DNA of 64,000 nucleotides from Panorpa germanica (GCA_963678705.1 OY783213.1:16434451-16498450), one strand, 5' to 3'. Shown: positions 36,838 through 49,929, counted from the first letter of the stretch. Made by a program: numbers and translations. The notes: generated by a model from the letters alone, not told the origin.

Positions 36838-37325
36838 AAGCTGGTGGCTGGGTTGCATAAGGAACATGAAGAGAGAGGAAGTACTAAAAGAGGCAGTGAA
36901 GGGGAGCAGGAGAAAGAAAGAAGTAGCGAGGAAACAGTTAAAACTTCAGTTCAGAAAAATAGAGGATTTTCGGAAAGGAGATAAGGACAAGAGGTAGATG
37001 ACGGAGATAGAGACAATAATAACATAGTAAAGGAAGAGAGTCAAGAATAAATAGTAAAGTAAGAGAGTCAAGAGGAAATAGTAAAGATAGAGCGTCTATG
37101 CCTGTAATAGACATAAGTGGAGAAGTGAAAACGAAGAGAGAAGGCAGGAAGGATAGTGAAAAGATAATAGAGGGTTTGTCGAGAGGAGACAAGGAAGGCA
37201 AGAGGTGATAGATGAAGATACATGCAATAAGGAAGGAGAAGCAGGAAACGGTGAGAATAAAGGAGGTGTAGGGGACATGAAGAGAGAGGATCAACAAAAG
37301 TAGAAACAGAAAGTAGTATTCGAAG
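36838..37325 (+). repeat. Purine-rich tract with internal duplications, probably a LINE ORF1 relic
   Basis: Nearly 500 bp of A/G-rich plus strand. It reads as K/E/R/S-rich protein with few stops (for example EHEERGSTKRGSEGEQEKER). ATAGAGGATTTTCGGAAAGG at 36960 recurs as ATAGAGGGTTTGTCGAGAGG at about 37167, roughly 205 bp on. ACATGAAGAGAGAGGA recurs at 36864 and 37275. A roughly 28-bp direct repeat (AGAGAGTCAAGA..AATAGTAAAG) lies at 37033-37090. The strand bias resembles the other LINE relics of the window, but no diagnostic motif is left. Minus-strand ORFs here are shadows. Confidence 0.4.
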
Positions 37326-37329
37326 TAGT

Positions 37330-39990
37330 AATAGTCTTGAATAGTTTTAAGTTTAGTTTTTTAACTTTGAATTTATTCGATATGCATTAAGAAATGTAGA
37401 TTTTAAAGCCGAAAGGCACACAATTAATATAATATAATAATATAGTATAGTATATAAATTATTAAAGAAATGGGGGTTTATATCAGCGCCTATGCAACGA
37501 GCCAGATGCCTCAGGCGCAGCGATTTAAATCGGTAGGGGATGTGCAAAAACTTACTTACATAACAAAAAGTAGTCTTCATTTCCCATTGTTGATGTATTC
37601 CATGTTTTTTTACTTTTCGATAAACAAACGAAAATTAAATTCATTCTCCAACCAATATTTATGCACAAATGTAGAGTTGAGTTCGTCGAATCTTACGTAT
37701 TCATCCCTCGGGTTGATAGCGATGGTGCTGCTGCAGTAAAGACCCTTACTAAACCACAGATCGACCGCGACGAGACGTTGCTACGTGTTGGCACAATTTG
37801 TTCGTTGTTGCGTGATAATGTAATCATATCATGATCATGTACCGCAAGCAATATCAGTAGCAGCAGCACCAGCATCATCCGTAACATCAACATCGCTCAA
37901 CAACTCCTGAAGGACATATTGAAAACACCGTAAGTCTGCTCTCGTGTAAGTCATATTAACACGAAACTATTTACCCGCCTTACTCAACCCCCTCCCTCCA
38001 ACCTTCTGCTTTACATCCAATGAATTGTGGTGGTGGAAACTGTTGTAGACTGAGGTAACAGGATGGAAATTTGTGGATGCACTTTGATGATCCGAAAGAG
38101 GATTGATTAGCAGGCACCCGTATAATTTGACGCCATTACTTATTATGTATAGATTAGATACAACATTTAAAAGATCTCGTTATAGCTATAATTAATATGA
38201 CCAGAATGCAGTAGTAATATCTCTGGTCAGTGTTACAAACTAAAGATATATAATTTCTTTACATTAATATAGCCCCAGTGTTATTAATTTTCAATGAGCT
38301 CTTATCAACTAACACTTTACATGCTCTTGTGCAATTTTTGAATGAATATATTTTACTATATTTAACACAATGCTCTTGTAAAATAATCAATTAAACGAAA
38401 CAACACTACGAATAAAACGAAAATTCTTTATTTTGTTTGAATACGAAAATGGAAATTTGTGCCGGAAGAAGCTACGTCAATATTTTCTTATTCTAAACAT
38501 ATAAAATATGTAAACATATCAAACAAAATCAATTTTAGATCTTATAAAATAAACCATCGTTAAATAAAATATCTGAATAGATAATACGAATCACTGTGTA
38601 TTATTAGAGTAATAAGTGGAAAACAAAATCCTGCAGGAATACTGGTGGTTGTTGAATAGAAACGGAACCCCTTTTTTACATCAATCCCCACTCCCTAGGG
38701 AACCCACGAGGATCTAGGAATATGAGAAACAAGGGGGAAGTGTTTTAAAAGCTATATCATGGATTGGTAAACAGGAGGAGCGGAAGCAATACCTGCCTGC
38801 TGGATGCTGTAACGTATTTGAATGTACTGCATCATTTCTTGAAGCGATTCCTAGAGGGCGAAGTAGTAAATTGTTTTCATGTTCGTTATTTTATGTAATT
38901 TACTCCAGTTGCTTACTTACTTACAAGTATTACTGCAATTCTACTGCAAGTAATGTAGAATATGTTTATTATTTTTAAATACTTTTGTTTTCATTTAATA
39001 TAACCTCAATATATAATGCTAGTTCTTTTTACGTAATGTATTAACGGGATTTTGACGCAACCTTCAAATACCTTCGTGCAATATCTGTTCATAAAAAATT
39101 ATTAAAAAATATTAAAAATAGTTGCCATATAAGCTGATCAGTGTAAATTTGACAAAGTATTGTTCAAATGTCATTTTATCATATAGTAATTATAGAAATA
39201 ATTATATATTAACTGTGTCGTCAAAAAACATTTTCGAAAATATGCTTCTTTTCAGTTCATAAAAGGTACATACAAAAATAGTGTCGCTAACAGCGGATTT
39301 TTCAATATCTAAAGATTTTACACTAAGTGAAGGTCTCCGGTTTCTTCTCCCACCCTAAAGATTGATATCTATGTACCAACCACTCTGTATTTTTCTGCGT
39401 GTAAAAATGTGATTATCTTCTCTGAAAATAGAATTATCAGAAAATAGTTGTACCTAATAGTGTAGTTCTAGTATTACAACGAAATGACATTTCCTTTATT
39501 AATATGGCCGGTGTCGGTCAATAACTCAATTCCCGAGAGACGTTTTGAGATGGATGTCAGACGATGTGTTCCAAATTAATTCAATTGTCTTTCCATTTCA
39601 TCGGATAAGAAAGACATCAGTGATCACGTGACAGCCATAATGTAATCAATATAACCAAGTTACAAACAAATAGTTAATCCACAGAGTACACTATACCTTC
39701 CAAAGCCTTTTAGAATTTATTTTGAAACTCATTTTCTGATACTGGATGAAATGACCCACCTTTCATAAAATATTAGTTTGTATCCCAATAAGTTTCTTGT
39801 AACATTATCACACACAGAGCTGATGCTAAGTTGATGTGTATTTCATTAGTTATTCATCATCTTAAATTTCATTTGTAAGTGTGTTTACCGAAATCTACGA
39901 TTATCCAAATCATTTCTAGATATTGACATGAATTCTAATTAAAATGGGGCTAAGACAAATTATCACGATTTACAATGGAACTTCAAATAA
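37330..39990. other. Gene-free stretch
   Basis: No gene recognised. GC-richer patches at 37480-37530, 37700-37935 and 38640-38830 lack paired splice sites with an open frame. The minus ORF at 37693-37893 begins with a run of hydrophobic residues, but this comes from a CAG/CAT-type trinucleotide patch, so I do not accept it as a signal peptide. Confidence 0.4.
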
Positions 39991-39999
39991 AAAATTGTT

Positions 40000-40665
40000 A
40001 CTGTATAGAATTGAATATCAGATATAAGGAAGATGCCATCGTACCTAAGGGAAAAATAAGGAGACCAAAAGCATCGCATGATTTAGAAAAGGAATAAGGA
40101 TAGAAGAGACAAATATTAGAATGATTGGGAGGAACGGTATATAGAAAATGGAGCTGAAGATACGTTGGAATACATAAATAGGAAATGTGAAAAGAAATCA
40201 AAATGTAGTTATGGAAGGTGGAGTGTAGAAGTAGAGACATGAAAGAAGAATAAGGAGAGCTAGAAAACAGGAAGCCATAGGCAAGCTGGAAGAAGATAGA
40301 AGAGAGTTTGTGAAGTATTACTTACATTTTAAGTATATATTTTAGTAGTTTGGTTAAATTAATTTTATTTAAAATTAGAGTAAGGTGAATTGAATGGAAA
40401 TATAATGCAGATTTCAAGAAATCGATATTGTGACGGAAAATAATAGAAAACGGTGTTAATGTGTAGGACAAGTGGAACCAATGAACTGAAATAGAATGGC
40501 TATGGAACTCCTTGAAAGGTGTCTAAGCCGTGCAAAAATGAGGTGAAACACCCAGAGCGTGCTGGAAAGAGAAAATAGAGAAAGATATAAGGAAAATGGG
40601 AATTGCAAATTGGAAGAAAGAGGCGACCAATATGTAGAAATAAGAAAAGTGTAAGGAAATTGTAA
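40000..40665 (+). pseudogene. LINE ORF2 relic (linker plus C-terminus)
   Basis: Two separated parts survive in plus orientation. At about 40200-40325 frames give RHERRIRRARKQEAIGKLEE then DRREFVKYYL, like the basic linker between endonuclease and reverse transcriptase of insect LINEs (WWDEECRxxKRExRRxLRxW...REEYxxxKREYK). At 40548-40662 the frame reads TPRACWKEKIEKDIRKMGIA, NWKKEAT, two stops and EKCKEI, matching the C-terminal GRPRxRWxDQIEKDxRKMGIxNW pattern. The whole reverse transcriptase domain between them is gone. Pyrimidine-rich minus-strand ORFs here are shadows. Confidence 0.65.
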
Positions 40666-40689
40666 CAACGAAAGACAAAAACAATTATA

Positions 40690-43130
40690 AGAAACACAAT
40701 ACTAAAGTATAGTAAAACACCTATACTTGTTTTGTATCGATAATATTATCACAATTACATCGATGTACTGTTTTCGCATCACTAGCCAATTGTCTTAAAA
40801 CACACCGAACAAAAGATTGTTTGGTTTTTATATGTGAATGTACCATATGTTTTGGAAAACGAGTCATGTTTATGAGGATTTTACAGCAATTCAATTCGAC
40901 GCTTTATTTACGGTCTTAATGTGCAATTCGATTCCCGAAAAAAAGACGTCCTCCTATATTTTGTACACAGCTGTTCTTTGTTCCGTTAACTGGCAAGTAT
41001 ATTATACTCGTATTATAGTCTCGGGTGTCTCTGTTTTCGGGAAGAGTGATAATGTACATAAATATGGTTTTATACATTTTGGCTCGGTTTCTTTATACCA
41101 TACTGGTACGCGGGCTAGGAGGAAGATGACGTGGTCTTACAAAACCATGTGCTTTATCACGTAACAACTTAAAAGCATTTAACGAAAATTTATGAATATA
41201 AGTACACATATATGAACTGATATAAATTTATTAATATGTATAGGATAGGGGCAGGGAAACCTTCTAGGTAGAGACGTAGCAAGGATGGAACGATAACGCC
41301 GCTGCACATAGGAAAAGTCGCATCAACCTTTTTTTAGAACTAGCGCAACAAATTTCTTATTCCAAAGAAATTTTATTTTGGCTGCATTCAATTGCTCTTG
41401 GCCAAAATTAATTGGCTCCAACGGATTTATTTATGTAATTATTTTTAAGTTAGTAATTTTTAAATAATTAGTTGCTGTATATTAATTTCTGCTTATCGAA
41501 ATTGCAACAATAGTCATAATGTTTTTCAAAAGTGTTTTCGTTAAAACGGATTCAAAAAAGCTTCCCTCGAAAGTATGTAATTTTTTCGCATGCATTTTGT
41601 GAAATAAGTACTTTAACAAGCTATAACTCAAGCATTTATTTTGATCCAATGATTACAGAAATTTTTTAAAACTGAGGAGATTAACATTTAGATTTAACTT
41701 TTATACAACCTTAGATACCTTTTAAAAATGTAACCACAGGACAGGTAGATACAGCTAAAACTTTGACAGCTCTTTTCTACACACTTTCAAATTCTCCACC
41801 CGGAAACTATAATCAGTACTTCAAAAAAAGAAAAACAAGTAACTACATATAAACTACTTAACAAAAAGGTACTTAAGAAAACGACTAAACAAATGTTCAA
41901 ACAGATAAACGAAATAATTCGCTGTTCAATACAAGGTTTCAAACATGTCCCATTTCAGACTGCTTTGCAAGACAAGTAGCTTTAATTTTTTATTTATAAA
42001 TTCTATAAAATCAACTTATGGCCGCCTAAATTATAAAAATACCCCTAGGTGGGATGGCGGATGTAAATATAATTTTTATTTTATTTATAAAAATATTTTT
42101 GTAACAAAAGAAAGAGATCGCTCAGAACGGCAAAAGCTCTTCGGCATTGCCGTCTGGAGATTACTTCAAAGCAACAATAATACAACTTCAAATTGGAAAT
42201 TAGTACAGGTTTCCTAAAATTCCACAGAAGCCAGGATACTCAAAGAGCAAAATCAGACAAAGAAATTGTCTGTTCCACGAAGTATTCAAATCCATTATTT
42301 CAACGATACATATCTACAACCATTTGCTGACACCTACTCGACATCAAGCACAATAATACATTAACAAATTAACACTGGTGCTACGTAAAACGACAGACAA
42401 CTTAGAGAATGTAGACGATTTGAATATTGCGGTACTGTCAGCAGTCGAAGTAGACTTTATTCTCAAAGGGCAATACTCTCCAGTCTCCATTACCTCTAAG
42501 TATTCATTTGCGAACTTAGCTTAGCAACAACAACACATTTAGACTTGTCCAGACATCAAGTTGTTGGACAAACACCACTCCTTAATTCCCACGCCTTCTT
42601 GTGCGAATGTTTACAGTAAATGAGTCTGCGTTGATATTAAGATCATACTGGTAAACATTATTAGATGTTGTAGCATTGTGAAACTCTCTTTAGAAAGTGG
42701 TTCACTGAATTTAAATGATGGAACGTAGATATAGTTCCAATTGCGAGAATTTGGCAGCGATTTATGTCAAAAATAAGTTATGCCGTACAAATCTACGATG
42801 CCATGAAAAAGTACTGCTTTACTAATTTTTTTAAAATGAAAATAAAAAAGAATATGATAAAAATCACGGATTCAGTGAATTTTAACCAAACGAATACACT
42901 GGAAGGGATACGAAAGACAATGCAATAGTCTCTTTCATAACAGTGGTGTATCGATAAAAATTAAAGTACAATTTTGCTCTCATGATAAATTATGTTGTGC
43001 AAAACAATTCCAATACACCCTGCAGTACACAAGTTTGACTTGGCGTACTGTCGTATCTGTACGTGGTATGTATGTATTGTGATACAACACATCCTAAGAA
43101 CATAGGAGTCGGCATGTTTTGAGAGTTTTA
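40690..43130. other. Gene-free stretch
   Basis: No recognised gene. The 108-codon plus ORF at 40838-41164 and the 90-codon one at 41945-42217 have no recognisable motif. The 42140-42600 block is less AT-rich and might be a decayed retroelement, but no motif supports it. Confidence 0.35.
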
Positions 43131-43140
43131 GTTGCTTGCA

Positions 43141-43440
43141 GCGTGCGACAAGCCTAAGACGTCAGACTGTTGCGTCGATCGGTATATAGTCGATCCCCGG
43201 ACCAGAGTTATATTTTCTGGGTTTGATTGTGATCAAATTAAACTGATTATGTACATATATAATCGTAAACTTATTAAACAGCGTTGTTGTTCACATATAT
43301 GAGGCCACAACACCATCAATATTTTCAACATAGTAGGAGGTCATCGTTAATAGGACTTAGCATCGGAAATAGATCGACTTAAAGTAGATTAAATAAGAAA
43401 ACAAAAAGCAATAATATAAAAAATAGTAAAATGACGTCAT
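43141..43440 (+). repeat. SINE, nearly full length
   Basis: A tRNA-like B box (GTCGATCCCCGGACCAGAG) at 43189-43207 is followed by TTATATTTTCTGGGTTTGAT, the same body as at 47336-47360. Further on, CATAGTAGGAGGTCATCG at 43331 matches 15249. The element ends in an A/T-rich tail near 43400-43440. This copy links the head (as at 47319) and the tail (as at 15196) into one family. A SINE has no protein and depends on a LINE for retroposition. Confidence 0.6.
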
Positions 43441-43444
43441 TCAA

Positions 43445-44880
43445 TATTTATCACCGTTACACTTACACTATTTCTATAAATACGTAATACAGTACATCGA
43501 TATGCATAAGTAAGAAGTATCTAACTCTGCTGTCAGAATATTTTGAATGAACACCAAGTATTTATAAAACATATTTGCAATATAAACCTCAATATTTGCT
43601 GCTATAGAAATAGGTGGGGTGGTTAGCCTTCTGTGTGTTGGCGGGGGAAGGGGTGGAGTTATGGTAACAACTAACTTAGCTCTATATACAGACAGGGGTG
43701 TATTTATTTATTTATCTATATTTGATGGGATTCAATGAGGTACACCGCAACCTGGTGTTTTTCACAAACGAGTGACTGTCTATTTCCATCGTGCGGCTGC
43801 GGCGCGGTGCAAGCAGCTGTTTTCGATCGATATAAATGTTGACTGATACTGATATGCAGTACGTGGAACATATTGGGGAAGGGCATCACCAAACACCGAC
43901 ACCCCCCCCCCCCCCCCCAGCTCTAGTCATGGACACAAAGCTGAAGGGAGAGTGACAGATGACTGTGCATAAATAAAATTTTAATACATTTTGTTGATTT
44001 AGGCCTGTACCCCCACTACGGAATAATTTCGCGCGATTTTTTTTAATTCTGTAAACTAAAACTTACCTAAGACACACTACTGATAAATTCATCAGAGTTT
44101 ATATGCAGTAATTGACTTGGCCAAGGGGCAGGTTTTATACTGTTGTATTTGTGTAGCTACAGATGCATACTGCTTCCAAAGAGATGCGCCGATAACAGCA
44201 TATAACATTTGCAGAATTAATTCCGTAGTGCGTGTGTTCACAGTCAACTATATGTTCTACAGATAAAGGTAAAACATCTCTCTGCGCCGCGGTAATTTCT
44301 GTAGAAATCTACAGATTTTTTCCGCGCGAAATTATGCCTCAGTGAGATCTAGGCCTTAGTTGATTTTGTAATAGAGATTATTATATTTTTATTAATGATT
44401 TGAATGGCTTCCTAGTTAGGGGCAATAACAATTGACGATAACGTAATATGCACATTTTATGTTTAACTAGAAGTTTGTGCTTTTATTCTAGAATCACCCT
44501 GTATGTGAGATTTTATCGGGTTTCATAATAAAAACTAATAAAAATGTACATAATAACAACGAGGCGTTTTATTCATTAAAATGTAAATTGAAATTAAACG
44601 CAGATAAGACAAGAGGAAATAAAAAAGCTATAATAAAAAGGTTTTGTTTAATTAAAATGACAATTAAAAATTGTTATATATTTCAGGATGGAAAATTAAA
44701 AGCCATTTACGCGATATATTTTAAGAAGATTAATTTGACAGTTTAAGTATTCCAGTATATGTACGACTTTATAAAAATTCCAGCCCACTTGATACTCGAT
44801 CATGTCTACCTGTACCGTGTAACTTTATATGTACAGGCGATATCACTCTAAGAAATACGGTGAAAGATGTCAAAAGAATC
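43445..44880. other. Gene-free stretch with poly-C tract
   Basis: No gene. GC-rich patches at 43610-43660 and 43790-43920 include the poly-C run. A CGCG-bearing patch near 44270-44340 contains TTCCGCGCGAAATT, and TTTCGCGCGATTTT occurs in the facing orientation at 44027-44040. Confidence 0.4.
43902..43918 (+). repeat. Poly-C homopolymer (17 C)
   Basis: An uninterrupted run of 17 C, rare in a genome this AT-rich. Its length in an assembly may be unreliable. Confidence 0.85.
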
Positions 44881-44884
44881 AACG

Positions 44885-44945
44885 CATCGTGGCCGAGAGT
44901 GCTGGTGCTTGGTGGCTTGATTCCCGAACTAGCGTTAGATTCATT
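44885..44945 (+). repeat. tRNA-like SINE head
   Basis: CGTGGCCGAGAGTGCTGGTG (A-box-like) followed by GGCTTGATTCCCGAAC (B-box-like). The spacing is short. The same two words occur, in minus orientation, at 1855-1985. A genuine tRNA fold is not formed. Confidence 0.5.
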
Positions 44946-44949
44946 GAGT

Positions 44950-47280
44950 TTAATTGTAGTCAAAATTATTGACTATAAGTACACATTTATTACATTACAC
45001 TGCGATACTCATACGTCTCACTCTGAAATAACAGTACATCTGTTGATATCTTGCACAATGTAAACAGCCATCTGAGAAAAAGCCATCTGCTTTGCTATAA
45101 ATTTGGTTGAAAGATATTATATACCAGTGAAACGCGTTGACTTGGGTTTTGAACCATGAATGAATTGTCTATTGGAACCTCGAATATCCAATTATTTTCA
45201 TTCAATTCTCAATATTATAAACCTAGAAGTTATTAACATTATTGTCGCTTTAAAAATTAAACAGTTAAAAATTTATAAAAAGTTCTTCCCTACTACCATT
45301 TGTCTACCTTTAACATCGCTATTAAACAAGAGAAGTGTAAAAGAGATGAAAAATCAAACGTTACAGCGGAAGCAACTGTTGCGATAACCCATAAAAATTT
45401 AATATAATGTTGTAATTGAAACTTTAAATAGATACACCCCCATCACTTTTTGTATTTTCTTCATATCAACAAATTATTTATATCGAAGAGAGATAATTGT
45501 GAATTATTAATTGTGGGTATATGACTTTAGAAACAGCTCCTTTTAGACTACTTGAAGAGAAGAATATGCTACTGGCTGTGCTTAAGTATTATATGCTGGT
45601 GTAAAAGCACAAGGTATTTTATTTTAAGAAACGGATCAGCCGTTTCAGCAAATTAATTGGTTAAATGAGAATATTTTAGGTAATTAAAAACGGTATAATG
45701 TTGTAGGGATGATTAAAAAGCAGAAATGATTCACTTGCTCATGGTGTACGAAGCTGTGAAAAGAATCGTAGATTTTTAATCTAATTCCTGATTTCAGCAA
45801 ATTTAAAATTGATTAAATGTGCTGTAAAATTCGTTCAATAGGCCTTGAATACATGGAGATGTTTAGTTGTTGTAGCTACCAACTGGATCTATGTTTATAC
45901 ATATTAAAACATCATGCCCCGTCATATCTTTAACACGCATCCCTTCAATAAATAACCCTCTATACTTACGGACGCTATTACCACCCAGCTTTTGTTTGAC
46001 AATCTCATTTTGAGATCCTTTATGACGTTTTCTTTTCGGTAGTTTCATCCCCAGATTTAATATTTTTTAATAAAACAGGATGTTCTATCGCCCCATCTAG
46101 CTTTCGATAGCTTTGTAATATTTATTCAATTCGCTGCAGTGATATTATCAGCAACTTCAATCCCTACATGGCTACATACTGCCTGTGCATTGTTTGGTCT
46201 TCGCAGACATGGTGTACCTATTTATGTTTCATTGTAGATACATATTGAGAAGCATATTTTATATTTTATTATCTTTACACAGGAAAACATCACATGTAAT
46301 TTATGTACATAAAATAATATATATAAAAAAAAATCCTGCAATAAAACATCCCTCCAAGCTATTTCAGAACGTACAACCAACCCCCGCTTCAAACCACGAA
46401 AAGCAAAAGCCAAACTGCCCTTCCACCACCCTCACCACCACCTTTCTTATATATGGAGGGTCATAAAGGAAGTATAATAGTAAAACGACAGCTTAAAAAG
46501 CTATATCAACCCTTATTATTACAATTTTTGTACTTTTATTAGAAAATTTGTACGTGATAAGTGCAATAGACCGGAAGGGCGTGGGTGAATTTATGGACCA
46601 AGGGGTTGTGTGTATGGTGGGAGGAAGGGGTGGACTGGCCAAGTACCAAGTAAGCTTTGCGAGTTGTAACTGACCCTTCATAGCGTTGGAAAGTCATATT
46701 TATTACGTATTTATTACAGGGGTAGGGGATTATTTTATTCAGGAATGTTTTACTCTGATACGTGCCATGTATGTCTAATTTATTGAAATTCAGACTTAAC
46801 ACGTTGAGGAACGCTCTAGCACGGATGCTTGTTACTGATATATATTTCATTAACGTGATTTTAAATGTTGATAACACATGCACTGCCGGCCGACCAAGTC
46901 AAAGATATGTACCTACGTCACGGCATATGATTAAAGGATTTATTCAACAAAATGTTCTGTTAATTAACTGATGGATATAAAACAATTAAGATGTATTACT
47001 TTACATATACATATTATACATAACATATTTATATATAAAATCATTAAAGAACAATTACACCGTTTCTCATTATGATCAATGAATCTATCCTATGGTAGGT
47101 CCAAAACGACTCTGACAATGTTTTAAAACATCGACTATTTTGTAGAGAAAACATTTCTAAGTCTTTTGATGTACTCGAATTTTTGCCTGAATTTATTCGA
47201 AACCTGTAATGTTAGAGGAAAAATTGGACAGCTATTTGCTTTAAATTCGTCGCAAACTTTAGTTTTTATTTTTTTCTTTA
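44950..47280. other. Gene-free stretch
   Basis: AT-rich; no supportable gene. Open frames on both strands at 46185-46883 overlap each other and have no motif. Confidence 0.4.
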
Positions 47281-47299
47281 GTAAGAGTATTGATACTTG

Positions 47300-47400
47300 A
47301 CTCTGACTACTGTGTTCTCGGGTTCGATCCCCGGGCCAGAGTTATATATTCTGGGTTTGATAAAATAAGATTTAATTGATTGTGTGCAACCATAGAAAAA
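47300..47400 (+). repeat. SINE head and body
   Basis: CTCGGGTTCGATCCCCGGGC at 47317-47336 is a strong B box (GGTTCGATCCC). CAGAGTTATATATTCTGGGT and TTGAT follow, shared with 43201-43230. The 5' A-box region is degraded. Confidence 0.6.
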
Positions 47401-47439
47401 TGAATATTGAAAAAAAATATTCACAAAAAGAAAAATTTG

Positions 47440-47645
47440 AGAACGAAAATAGAAAAAGGAAAAAAAAAAAAAAAGAAAAGGAAAGAAGAAGAAAAAGAAC
47501 AGCTTGGAGAGAGAGGATGAAGAAGAGATTGGATGGAAATGGGAACATATAGTTAAGGCAATTGCTGTATCATATCGAAAAGAATGAGGATCTTGGAGTT
47601 CTTTGAAATGGAATAAGGAAAGAAGCTGAAACATAGAAAAAGAAA
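47440..47645 (+). repeat. Purine-rich tract, possible LINE relic
   Basis: A 15-base poly-A run and about 200 bp of A/G-rich plus strand. It reads as charged protein (AWRERMKKRLDG, HIEKNEDLG) with stops. It looks like the other strand-biased LINE relics and follows the SINE directly; the poly-A could also be the SINE tail. The 118-codon minus ORF is a shadow. Confidence 0.35.
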
Positions 47646-47649
47646 GAAT

Positions 47650-49470
47650 TATATTATATTGTATAAGTTATATGTTATACGAAAAATGTATATAAAATGT
47701 AATATTGATTTAAAGTGAAGTTTGAAGTGCTAATAACTACTAATAGTTGATGCACTGAAAAATAAATATTAAAAAAAAGAAATATGATCAAAATAAAAAT
47801 TGTTCCTTTCATTATTAGATTTAATGATAGGCCTCCACATTACAGCACGGAAAGCTGTTGGAATTCTAATAAAGAAACAAACAATACTATAAATATAAGT
47901 CCAATTCTTGATTGAAACAACAATAAACTTTTTTTATGAAAATAGGTGAAGCACTTTTATTTTTATCGCAATCACATTTCTATATCTGTTACCATTTTAT
48001 TACAATTAGTATAATAAAAAAATATAATGGTATTAATTTGAAATCGATACACCAATAAAACGTCCCATAAACGCCTTATCTTTTTATTATTTTTTATATT
48101 CATTTATCCGCCTAGATTTTACTTCGATCCATTTGAAATATGGAATTCTAAGAAGGGTCCTCTATAAAGCTCCTAAAACGCGAATCTGCTTTTGTTCCAA
48201 CAATCTATATCAACTATTTTAACCATGGGTTCTACCACTCCTACACATTACTGGTAAAAGAAGAGTATATAATTGAAAAAATACCTATTGAATTGTTGCT
48301 TTTAAACTGATTTCGTTGTTTTATGTTTAGGTTTATGAAATAAGTTATGAAGATCTTTAAAATAGATGTTAAGAAAATATCTGGAGTGAAATTTCACTCA
48401 TCATCCGGTTTAGATAGTTCTGTCGAAATCCTGTAGGATGTATTTTTAAAAGAAGTTCATTGCCAAAATTTATATTACTAACGACGCAAGCGCACCAACT
48501 AAATTAAAATTGTAACACGAATGTGACAAGGAATGGTTATTCTGAAAACCTGAAATCTATAGATTAAAATATTAAATAAAAACGTAATATAAATGTGAGT
48601 GGGAATGAGGCTTAAACACCGTTATACATCTTTTCCTAAAATTGACATCTTCTTTCTTTTATTAGCAACAAATAATCAGCAATAATATTTATAAACACTC
48701 TTACAAGTGGATGAAGTATTAAGAGCGGTTAACGCATTGAAATCAAAGACTTTGAGATCCTAAACAAACAAACCTCAGATAAATCTCCAATAATCTTCAA
48801 ACACAATAGAATATAAAAAAAACTTTTCCAAATAAAACATATATTGAATACCGCAATATTTTATCATCGGGAGCTATTCTAACTTAGACAATCCTAAGAT
48901 TTTAAGCACCTAACAAAGATATAAAACTCTTAACACAAAAACGCAGCTAATCAGCTAATAACAGCTAGCTTATAATCAGAAAGTGATAAAGCTATAATAA
49001 TAATAGAGTTACACTAATTAGCGAACTTTTTATTGACACCCGCTGTGACCTCGTGACCCGTTACCCGTTGAACGGTTGGTCAGTTTCTTTGTTTTTGTCC
49101 ATACGTGATCCGGCTCAAGTTTATGACCGTACTTTATCGCATAAGTTGGTTAACGGCGGGTTAATGATACGACGTATACGTTTATTACGTTTTTTAAGGT
49201 GGTTTAACTTTTATCTACAGAATTATTTTGTTTCTGAGTTCTTTTATTGGACGTATTAACTTAATTAGCTTCGAAAACAAAGATTAATATTATTAGTAGG
49301 TATTAGGAGATCGCATTACTAGATATTGAGATTATTTTTCGAGATAAACTAGTGGATAAAGTTAATCCTCACGTTCTAGTTACTATAAAAGATATCCTTA
49401 ATGCAGGAGGGATGCGTAATAGGAGATTCTGGTTCAACGGAACCAAAAATAAAACGGTCTTTAAAGATCT
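47650..49470. other. Gene-free stretch
   Basis: AT-rich. VDEVLRAVNALKSKT in the plus frame at about 48710-48755 vaguely recalls the start of a LINE reverse transcriptase domain, but the rest does not follow. No gene. Confidence 0.35.
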
Positions 49471-49473
49471 TAG

Positions 49474-49500
49474 ACCAGGGGTATCTTAACTTTTTTGGAC
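49474..49500 (+). repeat. Possible hAT terminal repeat
   Basis: CAGGGGTATCTTAACTTTTT then TGGAC has the CAGGGGT...CTTTTTGG form of hAT transposon ends. I found no inverted partner or 8-bp target duplication, so the element cannot be bounded. Confidence 0.3.
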
Positions 49501-49874
49501 ATTATCGCGACGTATTAGAGCTCTTTCACACTCAAGGGTATGTTCGAGTTGTTTTTTAAATTTACAAACATCAGAAAATATAAAAATATGAACTTAATCA
49601 CATTGACTTCTGAGCAACTTGTTGTACATCACATGAGACCAATGATTTTATCGAAATACATAATGCTACGCAACATATTGCTGTTATATACTGCACAAAG
49701 ATATTCAAATGTCAGCGTTATCTTGCAACGCAGCCTACACCACAAATAAAAAGAAAATTTCTGACATTTCAACCCCAGCAAAGCACTTTCCGAAGGAGGT
49801 AACGCAACTCCTTGGAAAAGTGCTTTGTTTCTTCTTTTACAGAGTGGTAGTTGCCGTGTTATATAGTGGACAAT

Positions 49875-49893
49875 TGTGTGTGTGTGTGTGTGT
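49875..49893 (+). repeat. (GT)n microsatellite
   Basis: A clean GT dinucleotide run. Confidence 0.9.
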
Positions 49894-49929
49894 CTATCAT
49901 TCCAATATGTTTCTAACAAGACCATAAAC

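Noticed and set aside
37693-37893. Minus ORF beginning with a long hydrophobic run like a signal peptide.
   Set aside because: The run is produced by a CAGCAGCACCAGCATCATC-type low-complexity patch, and nothing downstream looks like a mature protein.
47319-47335. Possible tRNA gene because of the strong B box.
   Set aside because: The acceptor stem and A box do not form a tRNA fold, and the same head is followed by a shared body in other copies, so it is a SINE.
48710-48960. VDEVLRAVNALKSKT as the start of a LINE reverse transcriptase.
   Set aside because: The following residues do not continue the domain in any frame, so the resemblance is too short to support.
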